From Synechococcales cyanobacterium C42_A2020_086 (GTDB lineage Bacteria; Cyanobacteriota; Cyanobacteriia; Elainellales; Elainellaceae), in assembly GCA_015272325.1 (NCBI GenBank), contig JACYLU010000009.1, forward strand, positions 78,255-142,254: DNA of 64,000 bases, written 5' to 3'. The position numbers and the translations under genes are program-made. Under the pieces are notes generated by a model, which was given only the letters and a program-made list of their open reading frames with translations, did not search any database and was not told the DNA's origin. Of the stretch, positions 8,827-17,827 are shown piece after piece (positions within the stretch are counted from its first letter, which is position 1; every line of letters starts with the position of its first letter).

Positions 8827-9078
8827 CTAGCTCTGCGGCTGAGTGCCCAAAGGTCGATCACTGCCGCCAGCATCCTCGTGAGGGGTACGCTGCCATTTGC
8901 CATCAGCACCGCGCACAAAATGCTCGTTACATTCAATAGTTTGCCAAGCTACACGCTTAGCAGCTTCCTCATCGTGGCTGTTTTCCAAGAAGCTATTGTA
9001 GGCTGCAATAAACAGATTCTGAGCGTCTTCGGGTAGCGATTCTTTGATTTCTTGGGGCAACGTATCCTGCGTCAACAT
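8827..9078 (-). CDS. ChaB family protein
   Basis: A small soluble protein of 83 residues matching the ChaB family along its length (LPQEIKESLPEDAQNLFIAA near the N-terminus, then AAKRVAW and a C-terminal GADGKWQR). ChaB is usually annotated as a regulator of the ChaA cation antiporter, but its biochemical role is poorly settled. The start is decided by AAGGAG at 9085-9090: it abuts the first possible ATG (9084) but sits six bases before the second (9078), so translation should begin at 9078. Convergent with the GlnX-like gene and therefore not part of that cluster. The next gene is on the same strand. Confidence 0.88.
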   Translation of the reverse strand: MLTQDTLPQEIKESLPEDAQNLFIAAYNSFLENSHDEEAAKRVAWQTIECNEHFVRGADGKWQRTPHEDAGGSDRPLGTQPQS

Positions 9079-9153
9079 GGACATCTCCTTGCTGTTCGGT
9101 ATTGAAGGTTAGAAACTTTGATTTACTGGAGCGATGTAGATTAGCCGCTGGAT

Positions 9154-9534
9154 TTACCACCACGTGCGTTCGCCGTTCTCGTCTACTCGTGCCTGCCGAA
9201 TCGTATCTGAAATTTCTTCGGCATCCTTAACGTGATGCAGCGCTTTTTGAGAACCATCTGGCTCATCAACTACAAAATAGGTTGGTACAACAATGTGCTC
9301 TCCCGTGATATCTGGTGCATCTACGGCAACTTGTTGTGCCTTTTCCTCCAGCGATTTTGATTCATCAATGCGATCGCCCGGGTTCACGGTGAGGTTATTG
9401 CCTTGGCGCTCTAACTCGGCTTTCTGAGCCTGTTTCTGCCGAGGATCCACCTCTTCGGGGGACATGGGCTGCTTCGTCACTCGCTGCTCTTGATTTTCTT
9501 GATGCTCTGGATTAGTCGCGTGATTCTGACTCAT
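9154..9534 (-). CDS. Acidic hydrophilic hypothetical protein
   Basis: Not recognised. The product (126 residues from the ATG at 9534; an earlier in-frame ATG at 9585 would add 17) has a Gln/Glu/Pro-rich, probably disordered first half. It has a more ordered C-terminal part with PTYFVVDEPDGSQ and DTIRQARVDENGERTWW. No signal peptide, membrane segment or cysteine motif. It is co-oriented with and 75 bp upstream of chaB, so the two may be expressed together. Such small acidic proteins are often stress induced in cyanobacteria, but that is not shown here. Confidence 0.65.
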   Translation of the reverse strand: MSQNHATNPEHQENQEQRVTKQPMSPEEVDPRQKQAQKAELERQGNNLTVNPGDRIDESKSLEEKAQQVAVDAPDITGEHIVVPTYFVVDEPDGSQKALHHVKDAEEISDTIRQARVDENGERTWW

Positions 9535-9839
9535 GATTTCAAGCCCCGTATCTTTATCTGGACGTCGTGAAACAATATGCGGCAATTCTAAAAATTAAAA
9601 ACCACCTGATACCTCCCTCAAATGAAAGAACTCTGCCTCAGAGTTTTGCGCTGCAACTCTGTCCTACGGACTCCATGTTTAAGGAAGCAAGCTCTGACTT
9701 TTGAATGAGGTCTTTGACGATAGCCTGTGCAAAGGTTGAAAAGGTATTTTCAGCCGCTAAAAGCTGTGAATCGTTAGCAGGTGAAAAATCCAGAGATACG
9801 AGCTATACAGAGTCGATTACAAAATACGGAGAACGAGCA

Positions 9840-10196
9840 ATGAATGGGCTACGACCCCTCAAACTACTGCAATTTCTCATCACGGGTTGCATGATTATCA
9901 GTCTGGCGCTGCTGCCGGGAACGATTTTTACTCCTGCGGCAGTGGCTGATACTGCGCCTCGGATTATTCAAGCTGAGAGAAATGATCTCGATGCTGCAAC
10001 CATTAAGCGCATTCAAGAGCGAGCTGAAGATTTGGGAGATGGTGCTGAACGCGATATTGGTGATACAGGTCTGAAGAATCTGCGTAAACTGCCCGAGAAT
10101 GTTCCTGAAACGCTGGATTTGATAAAGCGCCAGCGTTTTGGCGGCGAAACCGATGTACCAGCTGAAAAGCGAATGGCTAATCCTGAGCGACAATAA
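9840..10196 (+). CDS. Small exported hypothetical protein
   Basis: 118 residues with a classical signal peptide: a basic start (MNGLRPLK), a hydrophobic core at about 10-30, and a probable cleavage after AVADTA near residue 38. The mature part is about 80 residues, highly charged (ERNDLDAATIKRIQERAEDL) and helical, suggesting a periplasmic or thylakoid-lumen protein. The ATG at 9840 follows GGAG at 9827-9830. An earlier in-frame start at 9705 would bury the signal sequence and is unlikely. A strong hairpin terminator follows about 50 bp after the stop, so it is probably monocistronic. No family is recognised. Confidence 0.75.
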   Translation: MNGLRPLKLLQFLITGCMIISLALLPGTIFTPAAVADTAPRIIQAERNDLDAATIKRIQERAEDLGDGAERDIGDTGLKNLRKLPENVPETLDLIKRQRFGGETDVPAEKRMANPERQ

Positions 10197-10246
10197 TTCT
10201 ATCTGAATCGGCGAACGCATTTACAGCAAAAGTAGCTTTACGGACG

Positions 10247-10295
10247 AACGGGCAGATCATTTAGATTTAATCTGCTCGTTTGGCATTTATTTTGC
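10247..10295 (+). terminator. Rho-independent-type terminator
   Basis: Stem AACGGGCAGAT (10247-10257) pairs with ATCTGCTCGTT (10270-10280), 11 bp with one G-T wobble and a 12-base loop. It is followed by a T-rich tail. It fits termination of the exported-protein gene that stops at 10196. Confidence 0.75.
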
Positions 10296-10368
10296 GTTTA
10301 ATTTATTTTTTATCTAACAGTTTGTTTGATGCTTTACTTTGTGATTCTTTTTGCTGTTCTACGTAGAG

Positions 10369-11691
10369 CTAAACTGACCCAACGGCAACGGTAGCTGCCA
10401 AATCTGTTGCGCTTTCGGGACCCACAAGCGAGACATAGGGTTGAGTTAAATAGCGCTGTATGGCTTGCTGAATGTCCTCAGCCGTGACAGCAGCAACACT
10501 CTGCTGAAACTGCTCGTCGAAATCAACGCCGAGGTTGAGGGTTTCATACCAGCCAAAGATCTGGGCAATCTGGGCATTGCTTTGTTTGCCTAGGGCATAT
10601 TGTCCCAGCAGCTTGTTTTTAGCGGTTTGCAACTCTTCGGGGGTCAGCAGTTCGCGATGTAGCCGATCGACCTCGTGATGCAGCCCTTCTAAGGCAATGG
10701 CCGCATTCTCGGGAGCCGTGCCAATGTACATTACAAAGTGAGAAGTATCCAAGCGGGTGGGGTAAAAGGCGGAGACATCATAGGCTAGGCCACGCTTTTC
10801 CCGCAGCTCCACAAACAGCCGACTCGATAGCCCATTTCCTAAGTAGGTATTGAGCAGTTTTAAGGCAATGTGGTCTGCCTCTTGCACCGATGCGGCTAGA
10901 TAGCCTAGCATCACAATTGCCTGCTGGGTGTCTTGAACAGTGACCGCTCGTTCGGGTTGCGGCAACACGGGCGGCAAGGACAAATGCGGTAACGGCAAGG
11001 GTTGCCCATTGAACTGAGGAGCCTGCCAATCGCCAAATACCCGATCGACCAGAGCAATAGCATCGTCTGGAGAAATTCGCCCCACAATGCTGATCACGCT
11101 GTTATCGGGGCGAAAGTAGGTCTGGTGATAACGCTGCAGGGCTTCCCGATCAAGCTCGGCAACCGTGGCTTCGGTGCCCAAGCTCGGCATTGCATAGGGA
11201 TGATTGCGATAGAGAATCTGCCGCAGTTGGGTATTAGCAACGGCAAAGGGCTGTTCCTGCATCGAGCGAATGCCTTGCAATGCCAGCCGCCGCTCCAGCT
11301 CTACTTCCTCGACCGGAAAGGACGGAGAGCGCACTAGCTCCCCCAGAAGCGCCAGCATCTCAGGGAAATCTGCCGAAACGGTCTTGAGGCTAAGCAAGCA
11401 ATAGTCGGGAGCGGCATCAGCTCCTAGACTAGCGCCCACCGACTCCACCCGCTCTGCAATCTCCTGCGACGACAGCTGTTCCGTACCCTTGGTGATCACC
11501 GCCGACAGCAAATGAGACAGTCCGGCTTGTTCTAGAGGTTCATAACGCCCTCCAGCTCGGATATAAAGCCGGGCGGCCACAATATCTGCTGCCGCGTTTT
11601 CCACCGTCAGAACCACCATGCCGTTGTCTAGCAGAGCGCGGTGGACTGTGCGATTTTGCAGAGTATGGGGAGTGATCTGTTGAATCGTCAT
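10369..11691 (-). CDS. M16 peptidase-like protein lacking the zinc site
   Basis: A 440-residue member of the insulinase/mitochondrial processing peptidase (M16) fold. Where active members have HXXEH, this one reads LSHLLSAVITKGTEQL, so the two zinc-binding histidines and the catalytic glutamate are not all present. The C-terminal half keeps the M16 Arg/Tyr region (RLFVELREKRGLAYDVSAFY). It should be the non-catalytic partner of the active M16 protein encoded 22 bp upstream in the same operon. No signal peptide is visible. Confidence 0.9.
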   Translation of the reverse strand: MTIQQITPHTLQNRTVHRALLDNGMVVLTVENAAADIVAARLYIRAGGRYEPLEQAGLSHLLSAVITKGTEQLSSQEIAERVESVGASLGADAAPDYCLLSLKTVSADFPEMLALLGELVRSPSFPVEEVELERRLALQGIRSMQEQPFAVANTQLRQILYRNHPYAMPSLGTEATVAELDREALQRYHQTYFRPDNSVISIVGRISPDDAIALVDRVFGDWQAPQFNGQPLPLPHLSLPPVLPQPERAVTVQDTQQAIVMLGYLAASVQEADHIALKLLNTYLGNGLSSRLFVELREKRGLAYDVSAFYPTRLDTSHFVMYIGTAPENAAIALEGLHHEVDRLHRELLTPEELQTAKNKLLGQYALGKQSNAQIAQIFGWYETLNLGVDFDEQFQQSVAAVTAEDIQQAIQRYLTQPYVSLVGPESATDLAATVAVGSV

Positions 11692-11713
11692 GAAATCATC
11701 CTAGCGTTCTGGG

Positions 11714-13033
11714 TCAAGTGGGTTGCAGCACCACTGCTCCATAGCGCATCGGCGAGAGGTACTGACTAGCCAACTGCTGCAAGTCCTCGGGCTGCAGTGA
11801 TTGCACTATCCTAGGATAGGCCATAGCAAGTTCGGGTTGGGCGATGGTGCTGTAGTAGCCATACAGCCCTGCCAACTGGCTCGATGTTTCCGTTGAAAAC
11901 GCATAGTCGTTACAGAGGAGCCGCTGGTAGCGAGCCAGCTCTGCAGCCGTGGGAGGAGTCATTGCCAGTTCCGAAAGCCGGTCGCCAATAATCGCTTCGA
12001 CCGCATCAAGGTGTTTTGGATCGAGCCAGGCCGTCAGGGTAAATAGGCTAGAGTCTTGCTGCAGCGAAAAGCCGCTGCTAATGTCTTGCACCAGATGACG
12101 TTCTTCCCGCAGCTCACGCACCAATCGAGAGGAACGCCCACCTGCCAGCAGCACCGACAGCACATCCAGCCCATAGGCACTGGGCAGATGCTCAATGCCA
12201 GGACCCACCCAACCTAGCATCAGACGAGCCAGCCCCAAGCGTGGCAACTCCAACACCTGCCGTCGAATCTCGGTGAGCGGCGGTTCAGCATCAACATGAG
12301 CTGGTGGACAGTCGGCACAGCTAGGAAACTGAGCAAAGGCGCGATTCAACAATTCCAGCGTTGGCTCCCAGGCCACATCGCCCACCACGACAACGGTCAT
12401 ATTCTCAGGCTGGTAGTGGGCCCGATGAAAACAACGCATTTCTTGGGGCGAGCGCTCGAGCAACCCGGCTGGCTCTCCCAAAATGGGGCGACCGTAAGGA
12501 TGGTGCCGGTACAGCGTCTCTAGCAGCACCTGAAACCCCAGCGCATCGGGATCGTCTAGCGATTGGCGAATTTCTTCGAGCACCACATCTCGCTCTAGAT
12601 CAAACTCGGCGTCGGGAATGGTGGCATGAAGCAACAAATCGGCAAGATGGGGCAGCGTCTCGGGCAGATCGGAGGCAGCAGTGCTGATGTAGAAGTGAGC
12701 GTAGTCGTGGCTCGTGGCCGCATTCGTGACCCCACCCCGACTTTCAATGATGTGGTCGAAGTGGCCGGGCGGCAGTTGTTCGGTGCCCTTGAAGATCATA
12801 TGTTCCAAGAAATGCGCCATCCCGAACCAGGGTTCAGGCTCCTGGGCTGCCCCTGCCCTCACCCAGACATCGACCGTGACAACCGGAGTAACGGGCACCT
12901 GCTGATGAATCACCAATAGCCCGTTATCCAATCTGAAGCGGTGAGCTGGAAAACTCTCGACATCAAGAAATTCTGTTTTCAGAAGTGCAACCAAGCGACT
13001 TCCCTTCCGTAAGATTGAAGTGCGTAATTTCAC
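11714..13033 (-). CDS. M16 family zinc peptidase (catalytic subunit)
   Basis: A 439-residue peptidase with the inverted zinc motif HFLEH (H74-H78) and a downstream acidic ligand around E154 in the ERDVVLEEIRQ segment. Such enzymes form clam-shell dimers that cut short or unfolded peptides. The partner here is surely the zinc-less homologue immediately downstream. The start is GTG at 13033; internal alternatives exist because the conserved fold begins near residue 28 (FPAHRFRLDNGLLVI). It is divergent from the methyltransferase gene across 257 bp that must hold both promoters. Confidence 0.92.
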   Translation of the reverse strand: MKLRTSILRKGSRLVALLKTEFLDVESFPAHRFRLDNGLLVIHQQVPVTPVVTVDVWVRAGAAQEPEPWFGMAHFLEHMIFKGTEQLPPGHFDHIIESRGGVTNAATSHDYAHFYISTAASDLPETLPHLADLLLHATIPDAEFDLERDVVLEEIRQSLDDPDALGFQVLLETLYRHHPYGRPILGEPAGLLERSPQEMRCFHRAHYQPENMTVVVVGDVAWEPTLELLNRAFAQFPSCADCPPAHVDAEPPLTEIRRQVLELPRLGLARLMLGWVGPGIEHLPSAYGLDVLSVLLAGGRSSRLVRELREERHLVQDISSGFSLQQDSSLFTLTAWLDPKHLDAVEAIIGDRLSELAMTPPTAAELARYQRLLCNDYAFSTETSSQLAGLYGYYSTIAQPELAMAYPRIVQSLQPEDLQQLASQYLSPMRYGAVVLQPT

Positions 13034-13290
13034 TATCCTAGCGCCTTTTGCTCCAGAATTGGAGCTTTATGCAAATTGAGGACAACTGCCATGCTGCCTT
13101 TGCATCCCCAGAGATACGCAAACCTGTGACCCTGGGCAGAATGTTGTGGGATTCGCTGATCATCGGTGCGGTTTTTACGGACTTTTGGGCAACCTAAACC
13201 AGATGGTTCCCAAGGCTGAAATCAAGATGTTCTCCCCGCGAACAGCATCGAGTAGCCGCAGCCACCTTTGACCATATAAGAACTTTACCG

Positions 13291-14760
13291 ATGGGGCAAG
13301 TGGACATGCAAGGATGGAACGACCCGCTAAACGTTCGACGACCGTCTCAAATCATCTCCACGACCCAGGAGGTGAATCGAGACACCACTCCACTAATGCC
13401 ACAAGTGATGTCACAAGCGATGCCACCAGACCCGGCTCCAGACAGTGCCCAGGACAAGATTCGCCAGCAGTTTGATTACGGTCCCTACCCGCGCATTCCG
13501 CTAGACACTTCTCCCAAAGGGGACTACAACGATTTGTTTCGGCATAGTCTGGTGACGGCGGCCTATCTGCGGCATCGTCGGGTTGTGGACACACACGACA
13601 AGGTGATCCTAGATGCTGGCTGTGGGTCAGGCTACAAGGCGCTGGTGCTCGCTCTGGCGAATCCGGGAGCCAAAATTGTCGGTATTGATCTGTCGGAAAA
13701 ATCAGTGGAGCTGGCGCGGCAGCGGTTGCAGTTTCATGGGGTTGAGAATGCCGAATTTTACCCGCTGAAACTGGAGCAGGTCGGCGAGCTGGGGCTGGAG
13801 TTCGACTACATTAACTGCGATGAGGTGCTGTATCTGCTCCCCGATCCGGCGGCCGGGCTGCGGGCAATGAAATCGGTGCTGAAACCCGATGGCATTCTGC
13901 GCACGAATCTGCACAGCCTCTATCAGCGCTTTTTGTTCTACCGCGCCCAAACCCTATTCCAGTTTCTCGGCTTACTCGACACCCCACCTGGAGACCTGGA
14001 GGAAACCGTCGTCATTGAAACGATGAATGCCCTCAAGAACGACGTCCGGCTCAAAGCAGAAACCTGGATGGGACGAAATCTAGAACAGATTACCCCCGAC
14101 AAAATGAAAGAGTATCTAGGGGCCAATTTTCTGCTGATTGGCGATACCGGCTACACGATTCCCCAACTGTTTGCCTTGCTAGAGCAGGTGGATTTGGAGT
14201 TCGTCAGTATGGTGGAGTGGCGGCATTGGGACGTTACGGAATTGTTTCAAGACCCGGATAATCTGCCCGCGTTTTGGGGCATGAGTTTGGCGACCGCCTC
14301 AATTCAGGAAAGGCTGCATGTCTTTGAGCTGCTCCATCCCGTGAATCGTCTGCTGGATTTCTGGTGCGCCCATCCTGGACCCGCTGGGGTGCCTGTAGAC
14401 GACTGGAGTGACGCTGAATGGCAGACGGCAGTTGTGCATCTGCATCCGCAGTTGAGAACCGCCGACTTGAAAGATGATCTAATCCGCTGCATCCAAACCG
14501 CCAAGCCCTTCGAAATTAGCCGCTTTGTGACGCTGCCCACCTTGGCTCCCGTGCTGCTAGAAGCCAGCGTGGCCGCCTGTTTGCTGCCGCTCTGGGATGG
14601 ACCCCAGCCGATTCAAGCCCTAGCTGAGCGATACCGACAGGTGCGCCCCGTCGATCCGGTAACGCTGGAACCCGTATTGGCGGCGGATGCGCTGGTGGCG
14701 GTACGAGAGATGCTGAATCGGCTCGATGCGTTCTTGTATGTGCTGCTGGAATCGGCCTAG
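13291..14760 (+). CDS. Class I SAM-dependent methyltransferase with long C-terminal extension
   Basis: 489 residues. The Rossmann methyltransferase core lies at about 85-240: motif I VILDAGCGSGYKALVLAL, the acidic end of beta2 IVGIDLS, and motif IV INCDEVLYLLPDP. Just before it is FDYGPYPRIPLDTSPKGDYN, a block seen in small-molecule or protein methyltransferases of cyanobacteria. The last 230 residues are a helical extension with no recognised domain. The first 50 residues are low complexity and include a short Met-Pro-Gln-Val-Met-Ser-like duplication, so the true start may be internal. The type IV pilin gene follows 110 bp downstream on the same strand, and a role in pilin or glycan modification is possible but only positional. 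Confidence 0.85.
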   Translation: MGQVDMQGWNDPLNVRRPSQIISTTQEVNRDTTPLMPQVMSQAMPPDPAPDSAQDKIRQQFDYGPYPRIPLDTSPKGDYNDLFRHSLVTAAYLRHRRVVDTHDKVILDAGCGSGYKALVLALANPGAKIVGIDLSEKSVELARQRLQFHGVENAEFYPLKLEQVGELGLEFDYINCDEVLYLLPDPAAGLRAMKSVLKPDGILRTNLHSLYQRFLFYRAQTLFQFLGLLDTPPGDLEETVVIETMNALKNDVRLKAETWMGRNLEQITPDKMKEYLGANFLLIGDTGYTIPQLFALLEQVDLEFVSMVEWRHWDVTELFQDPDNLPAFWGMSLATASIQERLHVFELLHPVNRLLDFWCAHPGPAGVPVDDWSDAEWQTAVVHLHPQLRTADLKDDLIRCIQTAKPFEISRFVTLPTLAPVLLEASVAACLLPLWDGPQPIQALAERYRQVRPVDPVTLEPVLAADALVAVREMLNRLDAFLYVLLESA

Positions 14761-14870
14761 CTCAGGCTAGAAAATTTTTACTGGGGTTGATATGAAAGCA
14801 AAAGCAGGTGGGCAAGTTATATCCAGGAGTTAGAAATCAGTACCCCGCAACTCAAGGAGACGATTCACCT

Positions 14871-15341
14871 ATGAAGTCCGAATTAAAAGCAAAATTTTTG
14901 CAGCACCTGCTCAGCAAAAAGCAAGAAAACGAAGGATTCACCCTGATTGAACTGCTGGTGGTGATCATCATCATCGGGATTCTGGCGGCAATTGCTCTGC
15001 CTTCCTTCCTCAACCAGGCCAACAAAGCTCGCCAGTCGGAAGCTCAAACCTACGTGGGATCTATCAACCGGGCACAGCAGGCATTCTACCTGGAAAAGCA
15101 AACCTTCACCAACCAGCTCTCGAGCTTGGAACTGGGCATCCGCTCCAACACCGACTTCTACACCTACACCATTCCCGAGGGCACTACAGCTACCGCTCTG
15201 GCAAACGCACAGCCGAAGGGCGCGCTGAGAGGCTATGCCGGTCGAGTGTGGCTGGGACTGGCAAGCGGCAACGCTACTACCCTAGCGAAAGTGTGTGAAG
15301 GCAACACGGGTGCAGTCCCGAACTGCCCTGTTGGCACCTGA
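14871..15341 (+). CDS. pilA: Type IV pilin-like protein
   Basis: A 156-residue prepilin. After a 22-residue leader ending in EG comes the type III signal FTLIELLVVIIIIGILAAIA, with phenylalanine at +1 and glutamate at +5, the hallmarks of prepilin peptidase processing and pilus assembly. Two cysteines near the C-terminus (VCEGN and PNCPV) can form the usual D-region disulphide. The start at 14871 is chosen over an upstream in-frame start at 14808 because AAGGAGA precedes it and gives a normal leader. A strong terminator follows. Cyanobacterial pilins drive motility, adhesion and DNA uptake, and this one may be glycosylated by the transferases encoded next door. Confidence 0.93.
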   Translation: MKSELKAKFLQHLLSKKQENEGFTLIELLVVIIIIGILAAIALPSFLNQANKARQSEAQTYVGSINRAQQAFYLEKQTFTNQLSSLELGIRSNTDFYTYTIPEGTTATALANAQPKGALRGYAGRVWLGLASGNATTLAKVCEGNTGAVPNCPVGT

Positions 15342-15364
15342 TGCATTCAAATTCTTAAACGTGT

Positions 15365-15403
15365 AAGGCTACTGGGATTCCCTGGTAGCCTTCCCGGTTT
15401 TTT
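15365..15403 (+). terminator. Terminator after the pilin gene
   Basis: Perfect 8-bp stem AAGGCTAC (15365-15372) with GTAGCCTT (15385-15392), a loop containing GGGATTCCC, then CCCGG and a run of six T. Placed 24 bp after the pilin stop, it would separate pilin transcription from the glycosyltransferase pair. Confidence 0.85.
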
Positions 15404-15421
15404 AGGGTAAGGAGGTGGGAG

Positions 15422-15460
15422 ATGAGCCAAAAACGATTCCTTCACTCGCAGGACGAGTAG
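15422..15460 (+). CDS. Candidate 12-residue leader ORF with strong Shine-Dalgarno
   Basis: ATG at 15422 is preceded by AAGGAGGTG (15408-15416), the strongest ribosome-binding sequence in this region. It opens a 12-codon frame, MSQKRFLHSQDE, that stops at 15458-15460, 54 bp before the first glycosyltransferase gene. Because it lies just past the pilin terminator it could be a translated leader controlling the transferase operon, or simply a fortuitous site. Nothing is known of the peptide. Confidence 0.35.
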   Translation: MSQKRFLHSQDE

Positions 15461-15514
15461 TGCATTACCTTAAGATGAAGGGAATGCTAGGGCGATGAAG
15501 ATCTGTGGACATCG

Positions 15515-17794
15515 GTGGACATCGCGGCGATGGGTGGGGCTTTGCACTTCGATCAGTTTGACTTGTTGACCCGTCAGGCGGCACTAGCACTGGCCGCTGG
15601 GCAGTATAAGGACGCAGCAGCAGCCTACGAAGAGTTAGTGGCCGTACAGCCCGACGTGATCAGTCACCGCTGGCGGCTGGGGCTTGCCTATGCGCTGCAG
15701 GGGTTTGAAGCAGAAGCACAGATGGTCTGGTCGCTGTCGCTAGCGGAGATCGAGTCGGAGCAGCCGGAACAGCACGAGGCAAGTGCACAAGAGCTGCTGC
15801 AACTCCTGCTTTCAACCGCCGCCGAGCAACAGACGCAAGCAGCTTACCTCACCGCTTGGCGGTTGCGGCAGCAGATCCGCGAGCTGGACCCGACGCATCT
15901 GGAAAACCTGATTCAGCTGGTGCAGCTTTCGGTTCACTTAGAGCAGCATCCGGGTGAAGTGCTGGTGCAAACCGGGTTAACTGAACTGCTCAAAACGGCT
16001 GCCATTTCGCCCGAGCAAGCAGAGACGCTGTCAAATCAACTGCTAGAGCTGTTGCGCTTGCTGCTCGATCAGGCGTACGAGCATCTCGCCGTCTACGATT
16101 TCGCCGAAGCCAGTGCGCTTCATATTCGAGATAGAGCAGCGCTAGAGCAGGTGATTCAGTCCCGCGTTCACCACATTGCCTATGTGATGAAGTATGTGGT
16201 TCCTGCCTGCCGTCTAGCGGAGGTGGTGCGGCAATGCAACCCTAGCTCGCTGTGGGCGCTGCGATTTCTCAGTATTTTCTACCGCTTCAATCATCAGTAT
16301 GCGCAGTCGATCCAGACGGCCCAGCGCTATGTTGAACTGTGTCAAACCCGAACTGAGCGGCTCGTGGGCAATGCCCTGCTGTTGCAAGCCCTTGTGCGGG
16401 CCGGCAGCGATTGGCAGTCTGCCTTTGCCGTGTATGAACAACAACGAGCACTGCTACACGACTGGCTGCACGATGAGCCAACTCCTACAAATATAAACGC
16501 CGATGAGCCGCCCGATATTACGCTATTCACGGTGTCTTTCTGCAATTTTCCCTACTTCGTAGACGCGCCACAGCAAATTCGTCCGCTGCAAAATCAAGTT
16601 GCGCAGCGCTATCAGCAGCAATTAGTTGCCCATTTTAATCAGCAGCACGGAGCCGGGGCTTGGCAGCGCCGTTTTGCTCCACGCCGTCCGACCTCTAGCC
16701 GTAAAGTGCTGCGGATTGGCTATATTTGCCGATTTTTTCAGCGGCATTCCGTGGGCTGGCTGGCACGCTGGCTGCTGCACTATCACGACCGCGAGCAGTT
16801 TGACATTTACACCTACCACATTCAGCGAGCCGAGGTGGATGCTTTCGGGCAGCGCTGGTTTGTGGACCCCGTGACTCGCGCCTGCTGCTTTAGCGGTGAC
16901 GATCTGGGCGTCGCTCAGGCCATTTACGACGACGAGATTGATATTTTGGTCGATCTTGATAGCCTGACGGTCGATCAAACCTGCGGCGTCATGGCGCTGA
17001 AGCCCGCTCCGATCCAAGTTTCCTGGCTCGGACTCGATGCCACCGGGCTACCCACGATCGATTACTTTATTGCCGATCCCTATGTGCTGCCCGAGTCGGC
17101 TCAAAACTACTACCAAGAACGCATCTGGCGCTTGCCTCACACCTATATTGCCGTCGATGGCTTTGAAGTCGGCATTCCCTCGCTGCGGCGGGCCGACCTG
17201 GAAATTCCTGAAAACGCGGTTATCTACTTCAGCTCTCAGACCGCGCTCAAGCGCCACCCCGATACGGTGCGCCTGCAAATGCGTATTCTGAAGGCAGTGC
17301 CCCACAGCTATTTTTTGATCAAGGGCTTTGGCGATCAGCAAGGCGTGCAGGCTTTATTTGAAGCCATTGCGACCGAGGAAGGCGTCTCCCCAGAACGGCT
17401 GCGGTTTCTACCTTCTGCCCCCAGCGAAGAAACCCACCGCGCCGATCTCGCCATTGCCGATGTGGTGCTGGATACCTATCCCTACAACGGAGCCACGACA
17501 ACACTGGAAACCCTGTGGATGGGCATTCCGCTCGTGACTCGGGTGGGGCAACAGTTTGCCGCCCGCAACAGCTACACAATGATGATCAATGCCGGCATTA
17601 CCGAAGGTATTGCTTGGACTGATCAGGAATACATCGACTGGGGCATTCGTTTGGGGCAAGATGTGGAATTACGGCAGCAGATTAGCTGGCAATTACATCA
17701 GTCGCGCCAAACCTCGCCGCTGTGGAATGCCAAGCAGTTTGCTCAAGACATGGAACGTGCCTATCTAGAAATGTGGCAGCAGTACTGCGAATAG
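15515..17794 (+). CDS. TPR / GT41 (OGT/SPINDLY-type) glycosyltransferase, copy 1
   Basis: 759 residues. An N-terminal helical TPR-like region (about 1-330) is followed by a GT41 catalytic region (about 385-755). The catalytic part carries HSVGWLARWLL, the segment ALKPAPIQVSWLGLDATGLP, and the donor-binding YNGATTTLETLWMGIPLVTR. Family members transfer a sugar from a nucleotide donor to Ser/Thr (OGT), O-fucose (SPY) or Asn (HMW1C); the sugar used here cannot be read from sequence. No signal peptide, so it acts in the cytoplasm. The start is uncertain: GTG at 15515 or ATG at 15530. A homologous gene follows after 33 bp. Proximity to the pilin makes pilin a natural candidate substrate (inference). 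Confidence 0.9.
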   Translation: MDIAAMGGALHFDQFDLLTRQAALALAAGQYKDAAAAYEELVAVQPDVISHRWRLGLAYALQGFEAEAQMVWSLSLAEIESEQPEQHEASAQELLQLLLSTAAEQQTQAAYLTAWRLRQQIRELDPTHLENLIQLVQLSVHLEQHPGEVLVQTGLTELLKTAAISPEQAETLSNQLLELLRLLLDQAYEHLAVYDFAEASALHIRDRAALEQVIQSRVHHIAYVMKYVVPACRLAEVVRQCNPSSLWALRFLSIFYRFNHQYAQSIQTAQRYVELCQTRTERLVGNALLLQALVRAGSDWQSAFAVYEQQRALLHDWLHDEPTPTNINADEPPDITLFTVSFCNFPYFVDAPQQIRPLQNQVAQRYQQQLVAHFNQQHGAGAWQRRFAPRRPTSSRKVLRIGYICRFFQRHSVGWLARWLLHYHDREQFDIYTYHIQRAEVDAFGQRWFVDPVTRACCFSGDDLGVAQAIYDDEIDILVDLDSLTVDQTCGVMALKPAPIQVSWLGLDATGLPTIDYFIADPYVLPESAQNYYQERIWRLPHTYIAVDGFEVGIPSLRRADLEIPENAVIYFSSQTALKRHPDTVRLQMRILKAVPHSYFLIKGFGDQQGVQALFEAIATEEGVSPERLRFLPSAPSEETHRADLAIADVVLDTYPYNGATTTLETLWMGIPLVTRVGQQFAARNSYTMMINAGITEGIAWTDQEYIDWGIRLGQDVELRQQISWQLHQSRQTSPLWNAKQFAQDMERAYLEMWQQYCE

Positions 17795-17827
17795 CATTGA
17801 TGATGATTCTGAGCATAATTTTTTGAT

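Noticed and set aside
12361..12687. 108-codon plus-strand ORF opposite the M16 gene
   Set aside because: It is a shadow of the well-supported M16 peptidase; composition is Arg/Pro-rich and no family matches.
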